64,000 nucleotides of DNA, taken from CAVSRC01 sp963750065. GTDB lineage: Bacteria > Pseudomonadota > Alphaproteobacteria > Rhizobiales > Kaistiaceae. The position numbers and the translations under genes are program-made. The notes below the pieces were generated by a model. It searched no databases. It saw nothing but the letters and a program-made list of their open reading frames with translations, and was not told where the DNA came from. The stretch covers positions 1-64,000 of the forward strand of contig CAVVPK010000035.1 of the NCBI GenBank assembly GCA_963750065.1, read 5' to 3'. Shown one piece after another: positions 1 to 7,572 of the stretch; position 1 is the first letter of the stretch, and each line of letters starts with the position of its first letter.

Positions 1-132
1 ACCAATTTCCGCATCGCAGCGAAATGACGCGATGCGCCATAACCGGACCTATTCGCGCGCATGACCGCAGACCGGTCGCCTATTGCCCCGCCTCATCGTG
101 GCTCACGCATTTTGCCTTGCCATGAAGTTCGG

Positions 133-1698
133 TCACCGGCAGAAGATCGGGCTGGTCCAGCTCCACTGACCGTTCGCTTGACGCATGCGCAGATAGACGT
201 GGTCGCCCGGCTCAAGCCCCTCGAGCGCCACGTCGCCGCACCACTGCCACTCCCTTGGAAGGGGCAGCGGATGAAACCGGTAGGCGGGGCTGTCTATCGG
301 TCCCAGATTGCCCGACAACGCCCCCTCGAACAGCCGGCTCGCCGGCACCTCGATCATCTGCCCGTCGAGGGTGGCCCGGACGACCGAGGTATCGCGCACC
401 CGCACCCGCGCTGAGATCGCCTGCGTCGCGGGCGTCACGTTGTTCGGGTTGGCCCGCGCCAGAAGTCGGAAGTCGATCGTGTTGTCTTGGCATGCGATCG
501 AATCGCCCTCGTCAGGCTCGTCCGTGCCCTCGAGCGGCGACACGACTTCCGCGCCGCGCAGCCGCGGCTCGACCGCCAGCAGTTCGCCGTCCGCCAGTTC
601 GATCGAACCGACCCAGTCGTGCGCCTTGCCCCTTTCGCCCCACCCGAGTTCCACCACCAGAAGCGTCTCGACAAGATCGCCGCCGGCATCGATCGGATGA
701 GGCGCAAGCTCCGGTGTGATCCGCGACGCCAGCCGGCCATTCCTCACGACGTCGATGAAGTCGATGAAGCTGCCGCCGACCGCTTCGATGTCGAGGCGGC
801 AGGGTCCGCACGGTTCGATGAGGCTCCCCTGAGGACGATCGCCGATCGCCGCGAAGAGGTGCGTGCAGTCGCCCGTCAACGCATTGGTGCGCCGCTGTCG
901 CAACGCATGCCACAATTCTTCGCGGGTGTTATCGGCCGCATACACACAGCTTCGTCCGTGGCCGTAGGAACCGGGATAGCCGCTGTGATGATCCGTGTTG
1001 CCGATGAGCCCGAAGACAAAGCCCCTGCTCAGCCCGTAACGCACCGTCGATCGCCCGTCGCTCGGGCCCATGGAATGCAGGAATGGACGGTCGCCCAGGG
1101 ACGTTTCCGAGCACCCATGCATGGAGACCATCTCCAGCACCGGTGACAGGGTCTTGTCGAAGACGGACCAGTTGATGCCGCGTGCGCCGGTCCGATAGCC
1201 GATGTGGTGCGGGAAGGCGAAAGCACGGCCGGGATAGCGGGCCGCCAGATGCGAGCGCAGCTCCGCCGGGCTGTTCGCCTTCAAGAGTTCGCGCTGGTCG
1301 AGATCACGATAGACGATGGTGTAGTCGCCGTATGCGCTCGAATGGATTTCATAGCCCGGAAAGACAGTGAAGCGTCCGGGCTGGTCGTAGGCCTCCAGCA
1401 GAGCGAAATGCTCCGGCCAGGTCTTCTCCAGCTTCGCGAACCCCTTGACGTGGAAGTCGACAATATGAGCGACCGCGGGCTCGTCCACCGGCATGTCCGG
1501 CCAGTCGGCGTGCCCGGTGACGGACACGAAGTCCAGTTGGCGACGCGCCCGCTTCAACGCGCCTTCGAGGCTGCCGTGGCCGTATGACAGGTTGCAGTGG
1601 TTGTGGATGTCGCCATAGAACGGGCGGTAGCCCAGTCGTGCGGCCAGGGGGGTCAGCCGTTCAGGCAGGCGCTGCTTCAGCACGGGAAATCTCGACAC
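133..1698 (-). CDS. PHP-type metal-dependent hydrolase-like protein
   Basis: A 521-residue protein whose N-terminus carries a PHP-like metal-binding signature: GDIHNH at residues 29-34, then TGHADW near residue 62. This fits the polymerase/histidinol-phosphatase superfamily, whose members hydrolyse phosphoesters or other bonds with bound metal ions. The substrate cannot be read from the sequence, and the C-terminal third matches nothing I recognise. The start is GTG at 1698, directly after the TGA of the upstream oxidoreductase fragment, so the two were co-transcribed and probably translationally coupled. The lack of signal peptide or membrane segments suggests a cytoplasmic protein. It may belong to the cargo of the decayed island at this edge of the window. 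Confidence 0.75.
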   Translation of the reverse strand: MSRFPVLKQRLPERLTPLAARLGYRPFYGDIHNHCNLSYGHGSLEGALKRARRQLDFVSVTGHADWPDMPVDEPAVAHIVDFHVKGFAKLEKTWPEHFALLEAYDQPGRFTVFPGYEIHSSAYGDYTIVYRDLDQRELLKANSPAELRSHLAARYPGRAFAFPHHIGYRTGARGINWSVFDKTLSPVLEMVSMHGCSETSLGDRPFLHSMGPSDGRSTVRYGLSRGFVFGLIGNTDHHSGYPGSYGHGRSCVYAADNTREELWHALRQRRTNALTGDCTHLFAAIGDRPQGSLIEPCGPCRLDIEAVGGSFIDFIDVVRNGRLASRITPELAPHPIDAGGDLVETLLVVELGWGERGKAHDWVGSIELADGELLAVEPRLRGAEVVSPLEGTDEPDEGDSIACQDNTIDFRLLARANPNNVTPATQAISARVRVRDTSVVRATLDGQMIEVPASRLFEGALSGNLGPIDSPAYRFHPLPLPREWQWCGDVALEGLEPGDHVYLRMRQANGQWSWTSPIFCR

Positions 1699-2097
1699 TC
1701 ATGGGTGGATCTGCTGACGGCAGCCGGTGCGCGCTGCCTCGTAGGCACGCTGGATCAGCAGCAACGCCTTGCGGCCGTCTTCCACTGACGCCGGCGGTAC
1801 ACTCCCGTCGACCAGGCAGCCGGCGAACGCAATCGCATTCTCGTGGTGAAACTGACCCAGCTTGAACCGCGACGTCAAGTCATGGACGTGCCAGCGCTTC
1901 TCGCCACCACTCTGGACATAGGAGCGCATGAACGTGGTCCGGTTGATGTCGCGAGACGCAAGATCCACGGCGGAGATGAGCAGGGTGCCCCGCGTGCCGT
2001 AGATTTCGATCGAGCTGTCGGCGGCGGCGAAAAGGAAGCTGGCAGTCAGTTCGGCGCGCATGCCGTCGGCATAGGCGGAGACCGCGCTGCCGCTAGA
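1699..2097 (-). pseudogene. 5'-truncated Gfo/Idh/MocA-family oxidoreductase
   Basis: An open frame of about 132 codons that encodes only the C-terminal part of a Gfo/Idh/MocA NAD(P)-dependent oxidoreductase. The family hallmark stretch SSIEIYGTRGTL is present (DNA about 1995-2030). The whole Rossmann domain and the EKP catalytic motif are missing: upstream the frame ends at a TAG at 2098-2100, and other sequence follows. An internal ATG at 2061 would give a 120-residue peptide. The gene was evidently cut by the event that brought in the resolvase region. It runs directly into the PHP-type gene (TGA immediately followed by its GTG). That layout suggests a former two-gene catabolic operon. Confidence 0.75.
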
Positions 2098-2172
2098 CTA
2101 GTGGCGCCTCGGGCGGATCCCCAGACCAACATTCTCATTGCCCTATGTCCGCCGCAGGCCTGCCAGCGGTCG

Positions 2173-2718
2173 TCACCGCAACCGTGAAATCGTCGAATGC
2201 GAGACCGCATATGAGCGGGCGATGTCGACCAACGGCTCGCCGGATTCGCGGCGGTTAAGTGCCTCCCTTCGCTGATGCGGCGTTAGCTTGGGTTTGCGGC
2301 CCATGCGCACGCCTCTCGCCTTGGCCCGCTCCCGCCCCTCGCCGGTCCGCGTTCGGATCAACTCACGTTCAAACTCTGCCAATCCAGCAAGAACCGTCAG
2401 CATCAGTCGGCCATGCGGCGAAGTCGTATTGGCCCAGGAATCCCGGAGGGATCGGAAGCCCGCGCCCTTGTCGCCAATAGCCGCCAGCGTGTTGAGGAGA
2501 TCCCTTGTGGATCGTGCGAGGCGGTCCAGACGCGATACAATCAGTACGTCGCCATTCCCCAACGATTCCATCGCGCGCTGCAACTGGGCCCGCGCGGTCA
2601 CGGCCCCGCTGATCTTCTCTCGGAAGATTCGCTCTGCCCCGGCTGCTCGAAGCTCGCGCAATTGGGCCTCAAGGCTTTGCCCGTCGGTGGATACCCGAGC
2701 ATATCCCAGAACCGCCAT
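2173..2718 (-). CDS. Serine recombinase, resolvase/invertase family
   Basis: A 181-residue small serine recombinase. The N-terminus has GYARVSTDGQ, giving catalytic Ser10 and Arg8. The central region has the SRLDRLARS motif of the catalytic domain, and the C-terminus has a helix-turn-helix (IARSYAVSHSTISRL). Length and layout match Tn3-type resolvases and invertases, which cut and rejoin DNA at a res or inversion site. I chose the ATG at 2718 rather than an earlier start: homology begins there and GTGAGG lies 6-10 nt upstream. The region just upstream (2732-2815) contains inverted repeats that could be its own res site. No transposase gene is nearby, so it looks like a survivor of a larger transposon or plasmid. 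Confidence 0.9.
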   Translation of the reverse strand: MAVLGYARVSTDGQSLEAQLRELRAAGAERIFREKISGAVTARAQLQRAMESLGNGDVLIVSRLDRLARSTRDLLNTLAAIGDKGAGFRSLRDSWANTTSPHGRLMLTVLAGLAEFERELIRTRTGEGRERAKARGVRMGRKPKLTPHQRREALNRRESGEPLVDIARSYAVSHSTISRLR

Positions 2719-2785
2719 TTTTGGCCTCACTTTTCGCACCTGATTTATGCACAGCGTAACTCGTTGATGCGAAAGGGGCAAGAAA

Positions 2786-2815
2786 TTCGTGCGAAATTCA
2801 TGAATTATGCACGAA
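2786..2815. other. Near-perfect 30-bp palindrome, candidate res crossover site
   Basis: The arms TTCGTGC (2786-2792) and GCACGAA (2809-2815) are perfect inverses, and the centre ATTCATGAAT (2796-2805) is a perfect palindrome. Only two of the fifteen base pairs fail to match. The size fits subsite I of a serine-recombinase res site, with AT as central dinucleotide. A second, wider inverted pair, TTTCGCA (2732-2738) and TGCGAAA (2768-2774), sits between it and the resolvase start, as accessory subsites often do. Function is inferred from position and symmetry only. Confidence 0.5.
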
Positions 2816-2863
2816 ACCAATTGGCGGATCGCGTCGGCAATCGGGCTATTCCGTCTCGAAACC

Positions 2864-3742
2864 CTAACTCGTGAACTTCAGCGTGCGGCCGTTTTCAGTC
2901 ACGGTGCGCACGACCTGATCCGGAACTCCATCAGGAACGGTGGCATCAATCTCCAGCGTGACCGTTACGTCGGCGCCAATCAGGCCCGCCAAGTGAGCGA
3001 CGACTTCATCCGCAATGCGCCCTGCGTCTCTGCCAACGCGCGTCGCGTCCAGTTGGACCGTCCCGTGGTATCGACGCAACTTGCGAGTAGCGTCAGGCGC
3101 TGGTTCGAGATCGTCGCCCGCGTCTGAGATGCCCGTTTGGGCCTTTCCATCACCGGGCATAGGCCCACCGGCCGGCTGCCCAGAAACGGTCGCTCGATCT
3201 GCCTCGTCCTGTTTGGCTGCAATGTCAGGCTTAACGACAAGCCCGCTGCCGGTGTCGTGGAACACATCGATACGTTGGCCGCAGCGGAGGCCGACATAGC
3301 GGCCTGTCGCCGCGTCGTAGTCGTCGGCATACGCGAATGTCTCCTGGCGCCAGAGCAGAAGCCCCAAACCGTCCTGAACCGCAGCGGTTAGGACCTCTGG
3401 CTCGCGCAGCCGTGGCAAGTACACATATCGGAAGAAGTCCTCGGCCAACTGCCGGATAGGAACATGGTCGCCGCGCCAAAGCGGAATGCGATCCAACTCC
3501 ATGCGCAGGCGAGTCCCGGCCAGAGAGGGGATCAACAGCTCTTCGGATTTCAGCTTCTTGCTTGCACGGACGGCCAAGCGGCGTGGATTTTCTGGGATCA
3601 GTGACTGATCGAGTTGGCGCTCTACGCTTCGTGCCCATTGCTGTGCGTCGCTCTTGGACAGGAAGCTCTGAGCACGAGGGGCATAGCCCGTTCGCCTGAC
3701 CTGGGCCTGCCATTTTCCGTTACGTTTTCGGATAGTCGCCAT
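2864..3742 (-). pseudogene. Integrase N-terminus fused in frame to a DUF499-type ATPase C-terminus
   Basis: An intact 292-codon frame made of two unrelated parts. Residues 1-50 (MATIRKRNGKWQ..., ending near RSVERQLDQSLIP) are the N-terminal DNA-binding part of a tyrosine recombinase; the catalytic domain is absent. From about residue 61 onward it matches my knowledge of the C-terminus of DUF499 proteins. Markers are LDRIPLWRGDHV, a YVYLPRL motif, an acidic linker, RYHGTVQLD, RVGRDAGRIADEV and a TVTENGRTLKFTS end. DUF499 proteins are large ATPases of defence islands; their ATPase domain is missing here. The start is ATG 3742, with GAGGTG 6 nt upstream; an overlapping GTG at 3751 lies inside that ribosome binding site. 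A deletion joining integrase and cargo explains the structure. Whether the chimera is expressed is unknown. Confidence 0.7.
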
Positions 3743-3845
3743 ATGAAACACCTCATCAGCTGTGACCAGTTTGTGACCGGCTGATGCTGAGGCGTTCTTG
3801 GTGCTTTGACCGCGGCTCTAGAGCCTTGGTTTCATTGGCGAAATC

Positions 3846-3922
<77 letters not shown>

Positions 3923-4185
3923 CACCGCATGTGGCCAAGGGCCACATGCTGGCTTGATAGCCCAACAGCGGCCCCATAACAACAAGACCGGCGGTCCCGG
4001 TGGTGCCGGCCAGCGCGGACGCCCAAAATTCCGGAATTGCCGTGTCCGTCGGCAATCCGGCCGCCACCGACTTGACGCGAACGTTTTTCCCGAATCAAGG
4101 TAAGACCTTGTGCCGCTCGCGCGGCGCACACATGCAAGCGACGACCGCAGACTGTCGATTTCAGGACGCAAACCAGGAGGCGCCC

Positions 4186-6066
4186 TTGCCGATAAGCCGT
4201 TCGGGGCCGCTTGCGCGGCGGGTGTGGCCGGGCCTGATCGGGCTCGTTCTTGCCGTTACCGCCAGTTCGCCGGCCTTCGCCTCGGATGGCGCCATGCCGG
4301 CCCTGGTTCACGACATCGGCATCGGCCTCTTCCTGTCCGGCGTGCTGGCCATCGTCTTTGCCCGCCTGCATCTGCCGGCGATTGCCGGTTATATCCTCGC
4401 CGGAGTCGTCGCCGGGCCGCTGGCCCTGGGGCTGGTCACCGATCCCGACAACATCAACACCATCGCCCAGCTCGGTTTCGTGCTCCTCCTGTTCGTCATC
4501 GGCCTGGAGATGGATGTCGGCAAGATCATCAAGAGCGGCCGCTCCATCCTCGTCACCGGGCTCCTGTCCTATCCGCTCATCGCCATCTTCGGATTCCTTA
4601 TCGCGCAGCTGTTGCTGCTCGTCGGCTTCGGCACCATCATCGGTCACGGCCTCGGCGCCCTCTATATCGGCATCGTCATCGCCGCCTCGTCCACCCTGCT
4701 CGTCGTCAAGCTGTTCCAGGAGGCTTTCGAGCTCGACACGGTGCCCGGCCGTGTCGCCCTCGGCCTGTTGGTCTTCGAGGATCTGTGGTCGATCGTCGTC
4801 ATCATCCTGCAGCCCAGCCTGCACGCGCCGCACATCCTGCCGATCCTCGCTTCCTTCGCCGGCATCGGCCTGCTCACGGCCATCGCCATCGTGGTCTCGC
4901 GCACGGTCATCCCCATCGGCTTCCGCTGGATCGCCAAGGTGCCGGAGATCATCCTGGTCGGTGCCATCTGCTGGTGCTTCGCCATCGTCTTCGCCGGCGC
5001 CAGCTTCGACCTGGTCACCGAGAAGCTGTTCGGCGTCCAGATGCACCTCAATGTCGGCTCCGGCATGGGCGCGCTGATCGCCGGCGCCACCATCGCCAGC
5101 CATCCCTATTCCACCGAGATCGTCACCAAGGTCGGTGTGGTGAAGGATTTCTTCGTCACCCTGTTCTTCGTCGGCCTCGGCCTCGGCATCCCCGAGCCGA
5201 GCGGACCGGGGGTACTGCTGTTGGCGGTCGCCATCGCCATCGTCGCCATCGCCGCCCGCCAGCTCGTTCTGTTTCCGCTGCTCTATTTCAACGGCGTCGA
5301 CCAGCGCAATGCCGAGGTCACCGCCGTGCGCATTGCCCAGATTTCCGAATTCAGCCTGGTCATCGCCTTTCTCGGCACCGATCTCGGCCATCTGTCCAAG
5401 GACCTGTCGAGCGCCATCATCTTCGCCTTCGTGCTGACGGCGATCGCCACCACGCCCCTCTACCGCTCCGCCTACAGGATCCACGCGCTTCTGGCGCCGG
5501 CGCTGCGCGCACTGGGCTTCAGGGACCCACCGGCCGCGGCTGCCGAAGAAGAGGATGAGTATCGCCTCGCCATCCTCGGCTTCCACCGCATCGCCTCGTC
5601 GCTGCTCTACGATATCGCCCGCGACGACCCGGAGCTTGCCGGCAAGACTCTGGTGGTCGATTTCAACGTTTCCCTGCACGATCGCATCCGCGCGGTCGGC
5701 GCGCATGTGAGATACGGCGACCTCGCCAATCCGGAAACGCTGCACCATGCCGGCGTCGACAAGGCCGAGGTCGTAGTGCTGACCGTGCCGGACGACCTCC
5801 TGCGCGGCACCGACAACCGCAAGCTGGTCGAGAACGTGCGGCGCATCAATCCGCAGGCGATCATCATCGCCAACGCGGTGTCCTTCCCCGATTGCCAGGC
5901 GATCTACGAGGCCGGCGCCAACTATGTCTTCCTGGCCCGCCTCGACACGGCCCGCGAGCTCGGCAAGGCCATCGGCGAAGCGCTGAACGGCAATCTCGCG
6001 CCCTATCGCACGGGCCGCGAAGCGGAGGACGGCAAGCCCGCCACCCGCCAGGAAGTGCTGCGCTGA
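4186..6066 (+). CDS. Monovalent cation:proton antiporter (CPA2/KefB type)
   Basis: A 626-residue inner-membrane antiporter that would exchange K+ or Na+ for H+. After a signal-like segment ending near AFA at residue 32 come about twelve hydrophobic segments of the Na+/H+ exchanger domain (residues 40-430). A TrkA-N/RCK nucleotide-binding domain follows (about 455-600). Its glycine motif is degenerate (LGFHRIASS instead of GxGxxG), so nucleotide control may be altered. The open frame reaches back to 4000. I prefer the TTG at 4186 because AGGAGG lies exactly 6 nt before it and the signal-like segment begins there; the ATG at 4132 has no comparable site. It stands alone, divergent from the tRNA. 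The transported ion is inferred only. Confidence 0.88.
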   Translation: MPISRSGPLARRVWPGLIGLVLAVTASSPAFASDGAMPALVHDIGIGLFLSGVLAIVFARLHLPAIAGYILAGVVAGPLALGLVTDPDNINTIAQLGFVLLLFVIGLEMDVGKIIKSGRSILVTGLLSYPLIAIFGFLIAQLLLLVGFGTIIGHGLGALYIGIVIAASSTLLVVKLFQEAFELDTVPGRVALGLLVFEDLWSIVVIILQPSLHAPHILPILASFAGIGLLTAIAIVVSRTVIPIGFRWIAKVPEIILVGAICWCFAIVFAGASFDLVTEKLFGVQMHLNVGSGMGALIAGATIASHPYSTEIVTKVGVVKDFFVTLFFVGLGLGIPEPSGPGVLLLAVAIAIVAIAARQLVLFPLLYFNGVDQRNAEVTAVRIAQISEFSLVIAFLGTDLGHLSKDLSSAIIFAFVLTAIATTPLYRSAYRIHALLAPALRALGFRDPPAAAAEEEDEYRLAILGFHRIASSLLYDIARDDPELAGKTLVVDFNVSLHDRIRAVGAHVRYGDLANPETLHHAGVDKAEVVVLTVPDDLLRGTDNRKLVENVRRINPQAIIIANAVSFPDCQAIYEAGANYVFLARLDTARELGKAIGEALNGNLAPYRTGREAEDGKPATRQEVLR

Positions 6067-6126
6067 CGCAGATGACGAGCGCGCGACCTCATCTCGAGGA
6101 GCACGGAAAAGCCGGGCCTCGAGGGA

Positions 6127-6921
6127 TCACGGCATCATCTGGCCGCCATTGACCTCGATCACCTGTCCGATGATGTAGCCGGAGAGCGCCGCTGAGGCGA
6201 GGAACAGATAGACGCCGACGCAATCTTCCGCCGTGCCGAAGCGGCCCTGCGGGATCGTCCTGAGCGAGGTCGCCATCTGTTCGTTGGTGGAATAGCGCTC
6301 GTGAAAGGCCGTCAAAATCGTCCCCGGCGACACAGCGTTGACGCGGATCTTGTCGCCGATGAGTTCCTTGGCCAGGCCGCGCGTGGCGGTGGAGACGAAG
6401 GCCTTGGCGGCCCCGTAGAGGCCGGCGCCACCGGAGCCGCCGCTCCGCGCCGCGATCGAGGTGGTGTTGATGATGAAGCCTCCGCCGCTCTTCTTGAGCC
6501 ACGGAATGGCGGCGCGGCTGGCCATCACCACCGAGCGGCCGTTGAGGTCCATGACCTTGTCGAAGTGCTCGTCGGTCATGTCGGCAAACAGCACCCGGTC
6601 GACCATCAGGCCGGCATTGTTGATCAGCCCGTCGAGGCCGCCGAAATGGCCAGCCAATTCCTCCACGATGCGCACCGCATTGGCGGTCACGGTCACGTCG
6701 CCGCGCACCAGGAAGACGTCGCCGCCGGCATCGGCGATGTCCTTGGCCACCGCCTCCGCCGCATCGACGCTGGAATTGTAGTGCAGCGCCACGCGCGCAC
6801 CCTGTTCGGCGAAGGCACGCGCCAGTGCCGCGCCGATGCCGGTCGAGGCACCGGTGATCAGCACGGCCTTGCCGGCGAGGTCGGGGATGATGAGGCGGGC
6901 GTCTGCGGACATGGCTTTCAC
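6127..6921 (-). CDS. SDR-family NAD(P)-dependent oxidoreductase
   Basis: A 264-residue classical short-chain dehydrogenase. It has the dinucleotide motif TGASTGIG near residue 24 and NNAGL near residue 103. The catalytic Ser (NTTSIAARSG) and YGAAK (Tyr/Lys) are all in place. The C-terminus GQVIEVNGGQM is typical of FabG-like members that act on small alcohols or ketones. The substrate is unknown. Two start codons three residues apart (6921 and 6912) are both possible. It is convergent with the antiporter gene 60 bp away and not part of an operon. Confidence 0.9.
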   Translation of the reverse strand: MKAMSADARLIIPDLAGKAVLITGASTGIGAALARAFAEQGARVALHYNSSVDAAEAVAKDIADAGGDVFLVRGDVTVTANAVRIVEELAGHFGGLDGLINNAGLMVDRVLFADMTDEHFDKVMDLNGRSVVMASRAAIPWLKKSGGGFIINTTSIAARSGGSGGAGLYGAAKAFVSTATRGLAKELIGDKIRVNAVSPGTILTAFHERYSTNEQMATSLRTIPQGRFGTAEDCVGVYLFLASAALSGYIIGQVIEVNGGQMMP

Positions 6922-7068
6922 GGATTCCTGAGCGGGGAAAGGGCGGGAAAGGGAGATTTATGCGCCCGAGCACCCGGTTGGGCAACGTATGCTGCAGTGC
7001 CTTGAGTTTTCCATGGAATCGGCGCACAGGATTCCCCCGTCACAGGCCACGCCGCGATCGCCAAATCC

Positions 7069-7572
7069 ATGCCGGGCTTCAGGATTCGCAACGGGAAACC
7101 TGCCGATCTTGCCGCCCTCTGCGAGATCGAAGCCCGCGCCTTTGCGGCCGACCGCCTGTCGCGGCGAAGCTTCCGGCGGCTGATCGGCCGCCCCAGCGCG
7201 TGCCTGCGCGCGGCGGTCATGGATGGTGCGGTCGTCGGCTACCACCTCGTGCTGACGCGCTCGGGAAGCACCGTCGCACGGCTCTATTCGATCGCGGTCG
7301 CCGCCGCCGCCCGCGGCCAGGGGATCGGCGAAAAGCTGCTCGCCGATGCCGAGCGCCGGGCCGGGCGCTCCGGTGCCGCCGTTCTGCGTCTCGAGGTCCG
7401 CCCGGGCAATACCGGGGCAATCCGCCTTTACGAGCGGCGCGGCTACGCGCGCATCGGGACGTACCGAGATTTTTATGCCGACGGGGCCGATGCGCTCCGC
7501 TATCAGAAGACACTCAGCCGGGCCGCGCAACGCGCTGCCGGCGGCGCAATACAAGGCACAGTCCATGGCTGA
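7069..7572 (+). CDS. GNAT-family N-acetyltransferase
   Basis: A 167-residue single-domain GNAT protein. The acetyl-CoA pyrophosphate loop appears as ARGQGIGEKLL (residues 85-95), followed by RLEVRPGNTGAIRLYERRGY, characteristic of RimI-like enzymes that acetylate amino groups. Its last 8 bases overlap the start of the RimK-like ATP-grasp gene, so the two are translationally coupled and probably functionally linked. In related loci I know, RLAN/ATP-grasp ligases pair with GNATs that may carry a C39-like peptidase domain; here the peptidase part is absent. The acceptor is unknown, and a peptide or amino-acid conjugate is a reasonable guess. Confidence 0.88.
   Translation: MPGFRIRNGKPADLAALCEIEARAFAADRLSRRSFRRLIGRPSACLRAAVMDGAVVGYHLVLTRSGSTVARLYSIAVAAAARGQGIGEKLLADAERRAGRSGAAVLRLEVRPGNTGAIRLYERRGYARIGTYRDFYADGADALRYQKTLSRAAQRAAGGAIQGTVHG

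Larger units (their letters stand above)
2098..3845. mobile_element. Remnant of an integrated element next to tRNA-Arg
   Basis: Between the broken oxidoreductase and the 3' end of tRNA-Arg lie a resolvase, a res-like palindrome and an integrase fragment fused to a defence-type ATPase tail. Integrase next to the 3' end of a tRNA and read in the same direction is the usual arrangement for tRNA-targeted islands. The left boundary is set where oxidoreductase homology stops. I found no convincing copy of the tRNA 3' end in the 2.1 kb to the left, so the true far attachment site is either lost or outside the window. The limits are approximate. Confidence 0.5.

Noticed and set aside
2102..2115. Second attachment site matching the tRNA-Arg 3' end
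   Set aside because: Only six identical bases followed by scattered matches; too short to call an att site.
2098..2172. Transposon-type terminal inverted repeat next to the resolvase
   Set aside because: I compared it with the Tn3-type end pattern and saw no convincing match.
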